Assembly: GCA_030747395.1 (NCBI GenBank)
Contig: JASLKT010000007.1
Location: 1-41,909, forward strand
Source of the DNA: Candidatus Thalassarchaeaceae archaeon
Lineage (GTDB): Archaea > Thermoplasmatota > Poseidoniia > Poseidoniales > Thalassarchaeaceae
DNA: 41,909 nucleotides
Direction: 5' to 3'
This document shows, piece by piece, positions 8,325 through 16,677 of the stretch; the first letter of the stretch is position 1; each line of letters starts with the position of its first letter. Made by a program: the position numbers and the translations under genes. Below the pieces are notes generated by a model. It searched no databases and was not told the origin of the DNA. It worked only from the letters and a program-made list of their open reading frames with translations.

Positions 8325-9641
8325 GTGCGCGCCACAGCTTTACTCCTCGTCCTGTTGATGCTTGTGCCATTGGCACACGCGCAGAATCTAGGGGAAACGT
8401 TGCAGGAATGTCCGGGTACAATGACCGGTAGCACACAGCCGCAGCAAATTCACTTACAGATGACTGATGATGCCACTATCATGAATGTCATGTGGGCTAC
8501 TGAAGGTCGCGCAACGGGGGAGGTGGAATGGAATGGGCAAACATCTCCGAGTACGGATTATTGTTACAATCACGACATGGCTTTTCACATGGCCTCTATG
8601 ACTGGAATCGAACCCGGTGAAGATGTGACTTATCGAGTCAGCAGTGGTGGTGATTGGTCCGACGAATTCACCTTTACTCCAATCGATACATCCGCAGACA
8701 ATTTTGAGTGGATTGCAATTGCTGACCATGGTGATTCCAGCGAAGGAATGGATGTCAGTGAAGCGATTATCGCCGATACTACAGCTCAGATGGTAACCAT
8801 TTCGGGTGATATTGCATACGCAGATGGTGAACAATCAGCTTGGGATGGTTGGTTCAACTTTCAGCAAGACAGTATGACAAGAATCCCTTGGGTGACAGCG
8901 GTTGGAAATCATGAGAATGAGCCGGGTTACGAATTCGCCCCATACGAACATCGCTTCGATTCGGATGGGCAAGCGGAGTCTGAGATTTTCTGGTATAGTC
9001 GTGATTTTCCCGGTGTTCACATGGTTTTCATGTCAACAGAACACGACTATTCTGCAGGTAGCGTACAATTTTCGTGGCTAGAACAGGATTTGTCTACGGT
9101 TGATCGAGATGTCACTCCGTTTGTGATAGTGTATGGGCACAAACCGATGTATTCCAGTAACAGTTACCACGGTTCGGAAGTTGAACTGCGAAGCGCTCTT
9201 GAAGCCCTATACGTCAATCATGAAGTTGATTTGGTCATCGCAGGTCACGACCACTTCTATGAAAGAACGTGGCCTGTAGCGGGAGAAACTGTGGTGAACA
9301 ATGGCAAGGATGGGCGTTTTGCCAGAGGATACGCCCCCATCCATCTTGTCATCGGAATCGCCGGACGCTCTGCATACGAGGAGTTGGATGAACCGCAACC
9401 GGGGTGGAGTGCCTATCGAGAGAACAGTTCCTATGGATGGACGCGATTGGTGTATGATGGGGATGCGAGAGAAATTTCATTCACACATTACCGAATTGAT
9501 GGAACGATTGGGGACCAATTCATCTTGCAAGAAGCACCACTTCCACATGAATCGGGAGATGGATTCCTAGGAGTTCCGGGCTTTGGAACCCTGTTGCCAA
9601 TTGTGGCTATGTTTGGTGCTGCCGTGCGTCGGTTGCGTTGA
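8325..9641 (+). CDS. secreted purple-acid-phosphatase-like metallophosphoesterase with PGF-CTERM-like tail
   Basis: A 438-residue secreted phosphoesterase. The GTG at 8325 begins a signal peptide (RATALLLVLLMLVPLAHAQ). A fibronectin-like N-terminal domain (residues ~40-125) precedes the calcineurin-like phosphoesterase domain: ADHGD (Asp134), SGDIAYADG (Asp162, Tyr165), GNHE (Asn195, His196), YGHKPMY and AGHDHFYERTWP. These are the dinuclear-metal ligands of purple acid phosphatases, so it probably releases phosphate from organic esters outside the cell. The C-terminus, GVPGFGTLL + hydrophobic + RRLR, has the Pro-Gly-Phe / membrane helix / basic-end layout of archaeosortase (PGF-CTERM) substrates. 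It starts 24 nt after korB on the same strand. The true in vivo substrate is unknown. Confidence 0.88.
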   Translation: MRATALLLVLLMLVPLAHAQNLGETLQECPGTMTGSTQPQQIHLQMTDDATIMNVMWATEGRATGEVEWNGQTSPSTDYCYNHDMAFHMASMTGIEPGEDVTYRVSSGGDWSDEFTFTPIDTSADNFEWIAIADHGDSSEGMDVSEAIIADTTAQMVTISGDIAYADGEQSAWDGWFNFQQDSMTRIPWVTAVGNHENEPGYEFAPYEHRFDSDGQAESEIFWYSRDFPGVHMVFMSTEHDYSAGSVQFSWLEQDLSTVDRDVTPFVIVYGHKPMYSSNSYHGSEVELRSALEALYVNHEVDLVIAGHDHFYERTWPVAGETVVNNGKDGRFARGYAPIHLVIGIAGRSAYEELDEPQPGWSAYRENSSYGWTRLVYDGDAREISFTHYRIDGTIGDQFILQEAPLPHESGDGFLGVPGFGTLLPIVAMFGAAVRRLR

Positions 9642-9670
9642 AATACGGGTGGCTAATCGCAGGTTTGCTT

Positions 9671-9743
9671 AGGCCCCTGGTGTAGCGGTCCATCATGTGG
9701 GGTTCTGGATCCCACGACCCTGGTTCGAATCCGGGGGGGCCTA
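9671..9743 (+). tRNA. tRNA-Gln (anticodon CUG)
   Basis: A 73-nt cloverleaf. The acceptor stem AGGCCCC pairs with GGGGCCT followed by discriminator A. The anticodon stem TGGGG/TCCCA (closed by a G-T pair) encloses the 7-nt loop TTCTGGA, giving anticodon CTG. The T-arm CCTGG-TTCGAAT-CCGGG has the canonical loop. CCA is not encoded. The sequence pattern (GTGTAGCGGTCCATCAT D-arm, A73) matches archaeal tRNA-Gln. No intron is evident. The gene sits between convergent protein genes, 23 nt from the SASA-protein stop. Confidence 0.93.
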
Positions 9744-9765
9744 CTTCCGCTGTAATTTGATGAGT

Positions 9766-12480
9766 TCACTCATCCGATTCGTGTTGAATCCAAAGGCGAG
9801 ATTCTTGGTCACGTTTGTACCAAGTACCACTGCCAGCCGGTTCTTCCAACCATTCCTCACCCTCATTCCAAACCCCATCCAAGTAAGAATCTGGACCTGT
9901 GACCAAATCGAATACTGACTCATCTGGTATAACTGGAGAATGAACCTCAGACGGCCTTTCCCTACGCGTCAAGCTGATGGCGAGAATCGATAGTAGCGCA
10001 ACCAAAAGAATGGCTGCAAGGGCCACTCCGCCCTGCATCATCACAGAATCAGTTTGACCTTCAGTTTCTTTGCCAATGAATGAATCACAGCCATCTGGAA
10101 TGTTGTCCATGTCCTCATCGATGTTGTCGTCGTGCCCATTACAAGCGTCGGCGAAGTCAGCACGACCATCACCATCTGTATCGATCAATGAATCGCAACC
10201 ATCTGCAATGCCATCCAGATCCATATCGATTAAATCATCAAAACCTGGGCAGAGATCATCGACATCTGCCACATCATCATAATCACTGTCTACGAGAACA
10301 TCACAGGCATCGGGATAGCCATCTGCATCGATATCGATGGTGTCATCATGACCGATGCAGCGATCATCCGCATCAGAGACGCCATCGCCGTCGGTATCGA
10401 TTACGTCATCACAGCCATCGGGAATACCATCTACATCCACATCTATTGTGTCATCAGAATCAGGGCATTTGTCATCGGCGTCTGAGACACCATCACCATC
10501 CGCATCACGCTGACTGTCGCTACAACCGTCTGTGTAAACGGATTCACCTTGTGGCGTATCTGGACAATAATCTGAGTTATCCATGATTCCATCGTTGTCT
10601 GAATCAGTGGTACTACCAACTTCTCTCTGCTCTTCACTGCATCCATCAGTGAAAATATCGACACCAGATGGTGTGCCCTGACAAAGGTCATCATCGTCGT
10701 AAACCCCATCTCCATCTGTATCGAAAATCAAGTGCAGTAAATCGTTCATGGCTGTTGCAATTCGAATATCCCATCTCGCAGCATGCTCGCGTAAACCAGC
10801 CTCGTTGAAATGAATTGTATCATACCGCCATTCAGTACCATTGAGATCATCTGTATGCGGTCCAGCAAACGTTAGTGGATCTGCCTCAATGACCGCATTT
10901 TGGCCACCGACAACCCAACCCATCTTGACAGGGTCTCCATTGGGGACAAAACCAACTCGCGCAACAGCCCAAGCGATGTCATAGCCGGCATGGGCTCGAC
11001 TACCAAGAACGACCTCGCCCAGCATTTCGGCATAATCCTCTATGGTCGTGCCACCTGCATTGCTTTCCCCTTGATGCCAAAGGATGGCACGCGCTCCACT
11101 TGGTTGAACGGCATCAAGTGCTTCCGTGATTCTAGGGAAAAGGTCGTTTGCATCCGGGACCCAACGGTCGACCTTGGTGCCACCATAACCCACAGATAGG
11201 AAACCGATTGGAACATCATATCGGTCGGTAAGCAAATCTCCGAGTGCAGGCCAAGGTGAACCACTATTGCCGGTGGCAGCAGGTTGTGGATCATGTCCAA
11301 ATCGCCATCCATTGGAACTCCAAGTACTGACACGTGGGTCAGTCGGAGTCAATGGGAAGTCGCCATGATTCGCAGAATTGGATTGTCCTGCAACGATGAA
11401 AACTTCACCAACACCAACAGGTTCGATGGTTAGGAGGTCGACTTGCTGTCCTGCATTCATGAAACGGAAATCAAGGCTGTGCCACCCCGTGGGAACATCA
11501 AGTGTACCGTAGAAATTTGAGCTGAGAGGAACTGCAACCTGTGTCCAATCAGAGGGTGTTCCATTGTCTAAAGAGGTATAGCGACCTTCAATCAAATCAA
11601 CGACGTGCTCGGTTGAACCACGAACAGGGAATGTACCCATACTGTATTCGTTCCTCTGTACGATTTGATGAGAATCTGGAGATTCCAAGTTGACCATGAG
11701 GCCGGTAGGCGTCGGCCCAGGGTGAACCATTACAGTCAGCGTTTTGACTTCATATTCACCACAATTTTGAGAAAATGTCCAATCTGGATTCCCTTCTGAA
11801 TCAGGATTGTTGCCAATGCCGAGATCATCGCCTGAACCCGCGCTAGCGTAGCCCCAAGCACTGTATGAAAACAAGGTCTCTCCGGACTCATAGTCATGGA
11901 TTTGCATGCTCCCATAACCTGCGCTGCCCTCAGCACTTTGGATGTCGCCAAAATCATACACAGAACCATCCGCATTGGGTACGGCGTTGCCATTACTAGT
12001 GCCGTAATTTGTGCCCCAGAATTCAATCACACCAGTGTCAATCGACCCCATGCCGGTGAGGTTTGGATGATTCGATTCAATCTGTACTTCGTCTAGGAGT
12101 TGCTTGAATTCGACGCCTGAGGAAAATGTAGGCACACCCAATTCATTGGCATACATGGTGGGGCTCGGAAATGAGATAAACACCCAAATTCGGTCTTCGC
12201 CAGGTTTCTTCAACTCGAGGTGGTAAGCAACTCGATCGAATGTGAAATTGATGGTTTCAGCATCATTGATTGAATAGGGAATTGCATCATTGTTGAACTT
12301 CCCATCATCAGGGATATTCAGTTGATACACCGTTGTGTAATTGGCAGATTCTGAAACATCGTTTCCAACGGATGTGCGAATCGACATGTCGTGTGGGATG
12401 GAATGGAAATTTCCAAATCCTACCCATGGAACTGCAAGCAGTAAGAGGGTCAGGAGAAGAGCCGTCTTACGCGCGCGCAT
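9766..12480 (-). CDS. secreted SASA-domain (carbohydrate) esterase with calcium-binding repeats and W-rich cytoplasmic tail
   Basis: A 904-residue protein. A signal peptide (RARKTALLLTLLLLAVPWVGFG) is followed by a ~330-residue unknown beta-rich region and a SASA/GDSL-like esterase domain: AGQSNSANHGD (Ser367), LWHQGESNAGG and DTIHFN (Asp554, His557). The SASA family includes sialate O-acetylesterases and acetylxylan esterases, so it probably removes O-acetyl groups from extracellular glycans. Six calcium-binding thrombospondin-type-3 repeats follow (10075-10735), then a transmembrane helix (GGVALAAILLVALLSILAISL) and a ~75-residue cytoplasmic tail ending in a Trp-rich motif (GSGTWYKRDQESRLWIQHE). 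A TATA-like element upstream suggests a leaderless transcript. The substrate is not determinable. Confidence 0.85.
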   Translation of the reverse strand: MRARKTALLLTLLLLAVPWVGFGNFHSIPHDMSIRTSVGNDVSESANYTTVYQLNIPDDGKFNNDAIPYSINDAETINFTFDRVAYHLELKKPGEDRIWVFISFPSPTMYANELGVPTFSSGVEFKQLLDEVQIESNHPNLTGMGSIDTGVIEFWGTNYGTSNGNAVPNADGSVYDFGDIQSAEGSAGYGSMQIHDYESGETLFSYSAWGYASAGSGDDLGIGNNPDSEGNPDWTFSQNCGEYEVKTLTVMVHPGPTPTGLMVNLESPDSHQIVQRNEYSMGTFPVRGSTEHVVDLIEGRYTSLDNGTPSDWTQVAVPLSSNFYGTLDVPTGWHSLDFRFMNAGQQVDLLTIEPVGVGEVFIVAGQSNSANHGDFPLTPTDPRVSTWSSNGWRFGHDPQPAATGNSGSPWPALGDLLTDRYDVPIGFLSVGYGGTKVDRWVPDANDLFPRITEALDAVQPSGARAILWHQGESNAGGTTIEDYAEMLGEVVLGSRAHAGYDIAWAVARVGFVPNGDPVKMGWVVGGQNAVIEADPLTFAGPHTDDLNGTEWRYDTIHFNEAGLREHAARWDIRIATAMNDLLHLIFDTDGDGVYDDDDLCQGTPSGVDIFTDGCSEEQREVGSTTDSDNDGIMDNSDYCPDTPQGESVYTDGCSDSQRDADGDGVSDADDKCPDSDDTIDVDVDGIPDGCDDVIDTDGDGVSDADDRCIGHDDTIDIDADGYPDACDVLVDSDYDDVADVDDLCPGFDDLIDMDLDGIADGCDSLIDTDGDGRADFADACNGHDDNIDEDMDNIPDGCDSFIGKETEGQTDSVMMQGGVALAAILLVALLSILAISLTRRERPSEVHSPVIPDESVFDLVTGPDSYLDGVWNEGEEWLEEPAGSGTWYKRDQESRLWIQHESDE
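10075..10735 (-). repeat. tandem thrombospondin type 3 (calcium-binding) repeats
   Basis: Six repeats of the DTDGDGVSDADDxC type are encoded inside the SASA protein. Two N-terminal units end in TDGC (PSGVDIFTDGC, QGESVYTDGC). The next four are units of about 36 residues (~108 bp) of the form DxDGDGxxDxxDxCxGxDDxIDxDxDGxPDxC. The aspartates should bind Ca2+ and form a rigid stalk between catalytic domain and membrane. The opposite strand is open only because of the repeat composition and is not coding. Confidence 0.85.
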
Positions 12481-12501
12481 GGTTACGGGGAGACGTGTTT
12501 C

Positions 12502-12508
12502 TCTATAA
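12502..12508 (-). promoter_or_regulatory. putative TATA box for the SASA gene
   Basis: On the minus strand TTATAGA lies about 28 nt upstream of the ATG at 12480, the position expected for a leaderless archaeal transcript. It is bracketed by two direct copies of CGTAACC (minus strand), one adjoining the ATG and the other 29 nt upstream. Prediction only. Confidence 0.35.
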
Positions 12509-12512
12509 TCGG

Positions 12513-13640
12513 TTACGACTCAAAGCGTGTGTAATTTCTTTCATATTCGGTAGCACTATTTTGATCCCATTCTACCAACTCTTTTGCCATTATTTTTTTG
12601 TATAAAAATGGCGTAATTAATACTAGATATAGCATGGATAAATATCCATAAGGCAATAGTGGTGCATCTTTATGAGTTGGATTTAGTTCCCAAAAATTCA
12701 AACTTGCAGATCTATGATGGTCAGAATGTCTTGTTACATTACACAAATAGATGCTACTGAGTAAATGATTGGAATTCCATGAATGCCTCATACCTACAGG
12801 TTTCCCCTTTTCCCTTACTAGGCCATAATGTTCAATATAATTAATGGATTCCAACAATATCTTTGCTATTAATGCACATAAAAGGAAACATAACATCCCA
12901 ATTAGGCCACCAAAAATAAACGCTAATACTGTAAGAAATAGGCTCCTTGAATATCCAATTATCATTCTATTATGGATACTCAATAGACTTTGATTTCTCC
13001 TTTTCAATCGACCTGCTTCAAGTTTCCAACCACTGATTTGTTCTTCAAAACTGGCTCTAATGATAAACAGATAGATATTTTCACCTCTTTTCGCTGAGGC
13101 CGGATCTTCATCTAAGCACACGTCTTTATGATGCCCATAAACATGTTCGATTGCAAAAGTACAATCCCAAGAAAAAGCAAGCATCCAATTTCCGATGAAC
13201 ATGTCAATTTTACTCTGCTTTCTATGAGTTAACTCATGACCCGGTACCGTACCAAGTATTCCGATAAGTAGCGTATTTTGGATAATTATAGAGATTTTAT
13301 CCACTAGGGTAAAAGAACCTATTAGTTGGATAATATCAATATTAAACGTAGAATACAATCCTTCAATATACCAATTCGGAGAATTATTACCAAAAATGGA
13401 CACGACAAAAAATGTCAAGCAAAATAATATTGGTAAATTGATGTAAATTGAAAAATTCAATATGGCTGGATATGAAAAATGTTGAATCTCCTTGTCTCTA
13501 GGTAAAACATGATCCCCAATAATCAGAAATAATGACCAAGCGATGATAAAATAGGTCGGGTAATTCTGTCCCTGCAAAACAAATATGATGAACAAAATAC
13601 CTGTTAGAGCAGGAATATAATGTTTGAAATATTTCAGCAT
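12513..13640 (-). CDS. alkB: AlkB-type membrane alkane (fatty-chain) monooxygenase
   Basis: A 375-residue integral membrane non-heme di-iron hydroxylase. The eight-histidine signature is intact: HELTH (His135, His139), EHVYGHH (His166, His170, His171), and RHSDHH (His305, His308, His309), plus the AlkB-specific NYIEHYGL (His271), which separates it from ordinary fatty acid desaturases. About six hydrophobic helices surround these boxes. AlkB hydroxylates terminal carbons of n-alkanes using O2 and rubredoxin; no rubredoxin gene is in this window, so the electron donor must be elsewhere or the substrate may differ. Base composition is far from the neighbours: two 60-base lines counted by hand (from 12541 and 12841) have 20 and 18 G+C. 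This, with the family's bacterial distribution, suggests horizontal gain. It lies between purP and the SASA gene on the same strand. Confidence 0.9.
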   Translation of the reverse strand: MLKYFKHYIPALTGILFIIFVLQGQNYPTYFIIAWSLFLIIGDHVLPRDKEIQHFSYPAILNFSIYINLPILFCLTFFVVSIFGNNSPNWYIEGLYSTFNIDIIQLIGSFTLVDKISIIIQNTLLIGILGTVPGHELTHRKQSKIDMFIGNWMLAFSWDCTFAIEHVYGHHKDVCLDEDPASAKRGENIYLFIIRASFEEQISGWKLEAGRLKRRNQSLLSIHNRMIIGYSRSLFLTVLAFIFGGLIGMLCFLLCALIAKILLESINYIEHYGLVREKGKPVGMRHSWNSNHLLSSIYLCNVTRHSDHHRSASLNFWELNPTHKDAPLLPYGYLSMLYLVLITPFLYKKIMAKELVEWDQNSATEYERNYTRFES

Positions 13641-13679
13641 TTTTCATCCCACTATTCTTCTTTCACATGTCTTCACTGA

Positions 13680-14792
13680 TTAGGATAGAATGTCACTCAA
13701 GCAATCCCTGTCAATTGCCTTGCGAATGCAGCGAGCAATTCGCTGCCCGGTAGAAAGTCCTGGCTCGTTGATATCCGAGTAAGGTGAACCGCCGACCGCG
13801 ACATTGGAACCGGCAACAATTCGAGCGCTGACTTCAAAGACACGGAATTCGAGTTTGTCAGTGACAATGGTCTCAAGGCAGAAGGGTCCAATCATTCCGC
13901 GTGCGTCATCCTCTAATTCAAGCGAGGCCGCAACTGCACCTTCGCCCAAGCGGAAAGCTTCGGGAAGCAAAGATTCGCGGAGAACGGCAGGCGTATTTCC
14001 TGTGACGACGAAAGATGGCTCTAAGCCCATATCTCGAATGTCACGCAGACTTCCCAATTTGTAGAACTCATCGACATTCGCCTCGTCTCGACGGTCTATG
14101 CTCATCAACTCCAATCTGCCACAGTTCTGGCCTTCACGACTGCCCATGCCTTCGACTTGATAGCCATCTTTAGCAATCGGGTCGAAAAAGAACTGGAAAT
14201 AGTAACGTGTCCCAAGAACGTACTCTTGGATGGTGAATTCTTCTTCTAAGTCGACGTTTCGTCGGAAGTCACGGAAGTTGCGCGCAATGAAGTAACCACG
14301 TCCCCCTTTGGCACCTGCATACTTGACAATCACAGGGCCATCGATATCGTGTGGATCTTCAATCACTTTGGGCATGGTGCAGCCACCGGATTCAAGCCAT
14401 TGGCGCTGCAATTCTCGACTGCCCTCCCACTTCAGAATCTGACGATTGCCGAAAGTGGGTACTTCAAGTGCGATGAAATTGGTTGGACTGAGGTATTCAA
14501 CCAATGATCCATGTGGGATAATGATGACATTGCGCTTGCGCAATTCTTCCGCTTTGTCTAGAAGTTCCAGATAATTGTCCAAAATCATCCATTCATCGGG
14601 TTCTGCCCCTGGAAATGCCTTGTACATCTTTTGGCGGTCTTTGCCAACACAAATACCGAGGGTCCGGAATCCTTCTAGACGGGCTCCATGAAGAATCTGA
14701 AGCGATGAGTGCGAGGCGATTACACCAATCGTAATCTCGGCAGGATTGTACTCCGCGAGCCAGTCAGGCAGGTGCGGGTGTGTGGTCGCCAT
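13680..14792 (-). CDS. purP: FAICAR synthetase PurP (ATP-grasp, purine biosynthesis)
   Basis: A 370-residue ATP-grasp enzyme that formylates AICAR to FAICAR using formate and ATP, the archaeal alternative to the transformylase activity of PurH. Landmarks: IGVIASHSSLQILHGARLEGF at the N-terminus, IPHGSLVEYL, FGNRQILKWE, GPVIVKYAGAKGGRGYF, FTIQEYVLGTRYYFQFF, GPFCLETI and the metal-binding FEVSARIVAGSN. The ATG at 14792 (MATTHPHLPDWLAEYN) is chosen over one 30 codons upstream because family similarity begins here. PurP is essentially an archaeal gene, so this supports an archaeal origin for the segment. A hairpin lies 43 nt upstream. Confidence 0.94.
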   Translation of the reverse strand: MATTHPHLPDWLAEYNPAEITIGVIASHSSLQILHGARLEGFRTLGICVGKDRQKMYKAFPGAEPDEWMILDNYLELLDKAEELRKRNVIIIPHGSLVEYLSPTNFIALEVPTFGNRQILKWEGSRELQRQWLESGGCTMPKVIEDPHDIDGPVIVKYAGAKGGRGYFIARNFRDFRRNVDLEEEFTIQEYVLGTRYYFQFFFDPIAKDGYQVEGMGSREGQNCGRLELMSIDRRDEANVDEFYKLGSLRDIRDMGLEPSFVVTGNTPAVLRESLLPEAFRLGEGAVAASLELEDDARGMIGPFCLETIVTDKLEFRVFEVSARIVAGSNVAVGGSPYSDINEPGLSTGQRIARCIRKAIDRDCLSDILS

Positions 14793-14835
14793 TAGGGACG
14801 GCTCCGATGCCCGGTAATTATCGGTTGCGGAAATA

Positions 14836-14863
14836 GCACCCACTCTTGAGGGGTGATGGGTGC
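14836..14863. other. 7-bp hairpin upstream of purP
   Basis: GCACCCA (14836-14842) and TGGGTGC (14857-14863) pair perfectly around a 14-nt loop, which itself can form a weak inner helix. It lies 43 nt upstream of the purP start, in the 180-bp divergent gap 14793-14972, which holds no other obvious feature. Confidence 0.35.
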
Positions 14864-14972
14864 AATAATTCGCATGGTTCATATAGGTGAAGATACAACC
14901 TAAGACCTCGTGATTCTGTTGTCTTAGCGAACCTGATCTGCACCAAATTGGTCACAGGAGCGAAAGCGCTAG

Positions 14973-15263
14973 ATGGATATTACAAAAGAGAACAAGAACA
15001 CGAAGCAAGCAAGAGAAATTCAGAAAATGGTCATGGAACTAATACAACTTTGGATACCAACACTTGAGGATGAACTGCACGGACAGAAGAGCGCACTTAG
15101 AAGTCGAGCAATGAAACTGATGGGGCTTTGGATTACAAGATTGGAATACGAAAATGCGGAAGACCTTCTGAGAAAAGAAATTCAAGAGTGGGAATACGAG
15201 AACAACGAATTGAATTATGGTGAGGACAAATACAATTGGGAATTCAGAGAAGAGCATGTTTGA
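14973..15263 (+). CDS. small charged helical hypothetical protein
   Basis: A 96-residue ORF (MDITKENKNTKQAREIQKMV...). It is strongly amphipathic and helical, rich in Glu and Lys, with repeated Trp (LIQLWIPTLE, KLMGLWITRLE); the two segments LIQLWIPTLEDE and LMGLWITRLEYE look like an internal duplication. There is no signal peptide. It is more AT-rich than the native genes (22 G+C in the 60-base line from 15001, counted by hand). No family is recognised. The internal duplication and absence of a better frame favour a real gene, but its transfer origin and expression are uncertain. Confidence 0.5.
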   Translation: MDITKENKNTKQAREIQKMVMELIQLWIPTLEDELHGQKSALRSRAMKLMGLWITRLEYENAEDLLRKEIQEWEYENNELNYGEDKYNWEFREEHV

Positions 15264-15267
15264 GGGT

Positions 15268-15318
15268 GTCAAAACCCCCTGTGAAACCTAACGGTGGAGG
15301 GGGGGCAAGACATTCAAG
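15268..15318 (+). repeat. direct repeat copy 1 (upstream of the small membrane protein)
   Basis: GTCAAAA, then 8 different bases, then 37 bases (15282-15318, TGAAACCT...CATTCAAG) nearly identical to copy 2 at 16654-16703; the differences are a missing G and two extra G in a G-run. In frame it reads VKTPCET-stop, against VKIDFET-stop at the rluA end in copy 2. It ends 24 nt before the ATG at 15343. Confidence 0.85.
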
Positions 15319-15342
15319 TGCCGCCTTGTAACAAGTCGACCC

Positions 15343-15726
15343 ATGGAACACACACTGGCAATGCAAATCGTCGGGGTCGTCATGATCCTCGTCGGGATAA
15401 TGAAGAATTGGGATCCTGTTGGATTCAACAAGAACCTCTTTGGAGAGGTGGATGGCGTAGAAGGTGGGCCTGCTGCATCAATGAGGATGCTCATCGGAGG
15501 AGCCTTTGCCGGACTTGGGGGATTGAATCTCTACTGCAGCTTCACGATTAATGAACACGCAAGCGAGGGTGATTTTATCCTCATCGGCAACGTAATTGCT
15601 CTGGTGGTAATATTGAGCACTCTTCTGGGAGCCAAATTCAGGGGCTTTTTGGAAGAGATACCCGTGCCCCCGCTGGTAATTTTTCCGACACTGATCGCAA
15701 TTTGCCTGTACGCTGCGACATACTAA
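15343..15726 (+). CDS. small multi-pass membrane protein, unknown function
   Basis: A 127-residue protein with about four predicted transmembrane helices: MQIVGVVMILVGIM, MLIGGAFAGLGGLNLYCSF, FILIGNVIALVVILSTLLGA and PPLVIFPTLIAICLYAATY. A short soluble loop (KNWDPVGFNKNLFGEVDGVEGG) lies between helices 1 and 2. No catalytic motif is seen; the layout is like small DUF4345-type membrane proteins but the match is not convincing. Base composition resembles the native genes (32 G+C in the 60-base line from 15421), unlike the following rluA. It is preceded by direct-repeat copy 1. Confidence 0.65.
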   Translation: MEHTLAMQIVGVVMILVGIMKNWDPVGFNKNLFGEVDGVEGGPAASMRMLIGGAFAGLGGLNLYCSFTINEHASEGDFILIGNVIALVVILSTLLGAKFRGFLEEIPVPPLVIFPTLIAICLYAATY

Positions 15727-15780
15727 CTACATTAATGAGAGAAATTGAAGCACTGTCAAGATTTTCCATCGGGTGCTGAA

Positions 15781-16677
15781 ATGGAATTCAATGTTGAAGA
15801 GGAGGGGCTTCTTCTTCCTACATTGGCATTGATGTATCCTGATTCAACAAAGTCAAAATTGCGGAAAATGCTGACTGAAGGTAGAGTATTGGTCAATGAG
15901 ATACCTGTTTACAAAGCCAAAGAGATTCTTGTGAAAGGTGACAAAATTGCAATCATTAATCGTTCGGAAGCAATGAAGAAATCACCCCCACCTGAACCGA
16001 AAAAGCAATTTTCAAGGTTGAAAATTCTATTTGAAGACGACTATATTTTGGTTGTTGAAAAACCAGCTGGCTTGCTTTCTGTCGCCACAGATAAACTTGA
16101 GAAAGACACACTACACAGTCGCTGTGTCGATTATGTAAAACGTCAATCTGCACGAGCCTGGTCGCATATTGTGCATCGATTAGATCGCGATACTTCTGGT
16201 GTAATGGTATTCGCAAAAGATCGTGAAATCAAAGAACATTTGCAAACTCAATTCGCTCAAAGGGATGTAGAACGAATGTACCATGCTCTTGTGGAGGGGG
16301 TGCCTGAATCTTCTGAAGGAACGGATTCATCTTGGCTTGTGGAAGATAAAAATCTTCACGTGAAGCGTGTTAAATCAACATTCAAGGGGTCCAAACAATC
16401 GATTACACATTGGCGAGTTGAAGATCAAGATGAGTTTGTATCTTTGATTGAAATCAAAATAGAAACTGGGCGTCGTCATCAAATAAGGATGGCAATGCAA
16501 GTTCTCGGTTGTCCAATTGTCGGCGATCTCGTGCATGGGGCTACAACAAATCCCCTCAATAGAATCTGCTTGCATGCAACTGCACTCGGTTTTTTGCACC
16601 CATCAACCAATGAGTTTGTGCGCTATGAAACAAATGTGCCCTTCGTAAATCAGGTCAAAATTGATTTTGAAACCTGA
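15781..16677 (+). CDS. RluA-family RNA pseudouridine synthase with S4-like N-terminus
   Basis: A 298-residue enzyme expected to convert specific uridines in rRNA or tRNA to pseudouridine. The N-terminal ~60 residues form an S4-like RNA-binding domain (STKSKLRKMLTEGRVLVNEIPVYKAKEILVKGDKI). The catalytic domain has EDDYILVVEKPAGLLS, HRLDRDTSGVMVFAK (catalytic Asp135) and ETGRRHQIRMAMQVLGCPIVGD. The ATG at 15781 is preferred over a TTG 36 nt upstream. It is AT-rich (20 and 21 G+C in the 60-base lines from 16021 and 16201) compared with kynA downstream. RluA enzymes are chiefly bacterial, so lateral gain is plausible. Its stop codon lies inside direct-repeat copy 2. Confidence 0.92.
   Translation: MEFNVEEEGLLLPTLALMYPDSTKSKLRKMLTEGRVLVNEIPVYKAKEILVKGDKIAIINRSEAMKKSPPPEPKKQFSRLKILFEDDYILVVEKPAGLLSVATDKLEKDTLHSRCVDYVKRQSARAWSHIVHRLDRDTSGVMVFAKDREIKEHLQTQFAQRDVERMYHALVEGVPESSEGTDSSWLVEDKNLHVKRVKSTFKGSKQSITHWRVEDQDEFVSLIEIKIETGRRHQIRMAMQVLGCPIVGDLVHGATTNPLNRICLHATALGFLHPSTNEFVRYETNVPFVNQVKIDFET

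Noticed and set aside
10080-10586. A 168-residue His-rich open frame on the plus strand
   Set aside because: It is the antisense of the thrombospondin type 3 repeats; the Asp-rich codons (GAT/GAC) read as His/Ile-type codons on the other strand. There is no independent start signal or family.
12513-13640. Fatty acid desaturase instead of AlkB
   Set aside because: The NYIEHYGL box and the exact HELTH / EHVYGHH / RHSDHH spacing fit AlkB hydroxylases better than desaturases.
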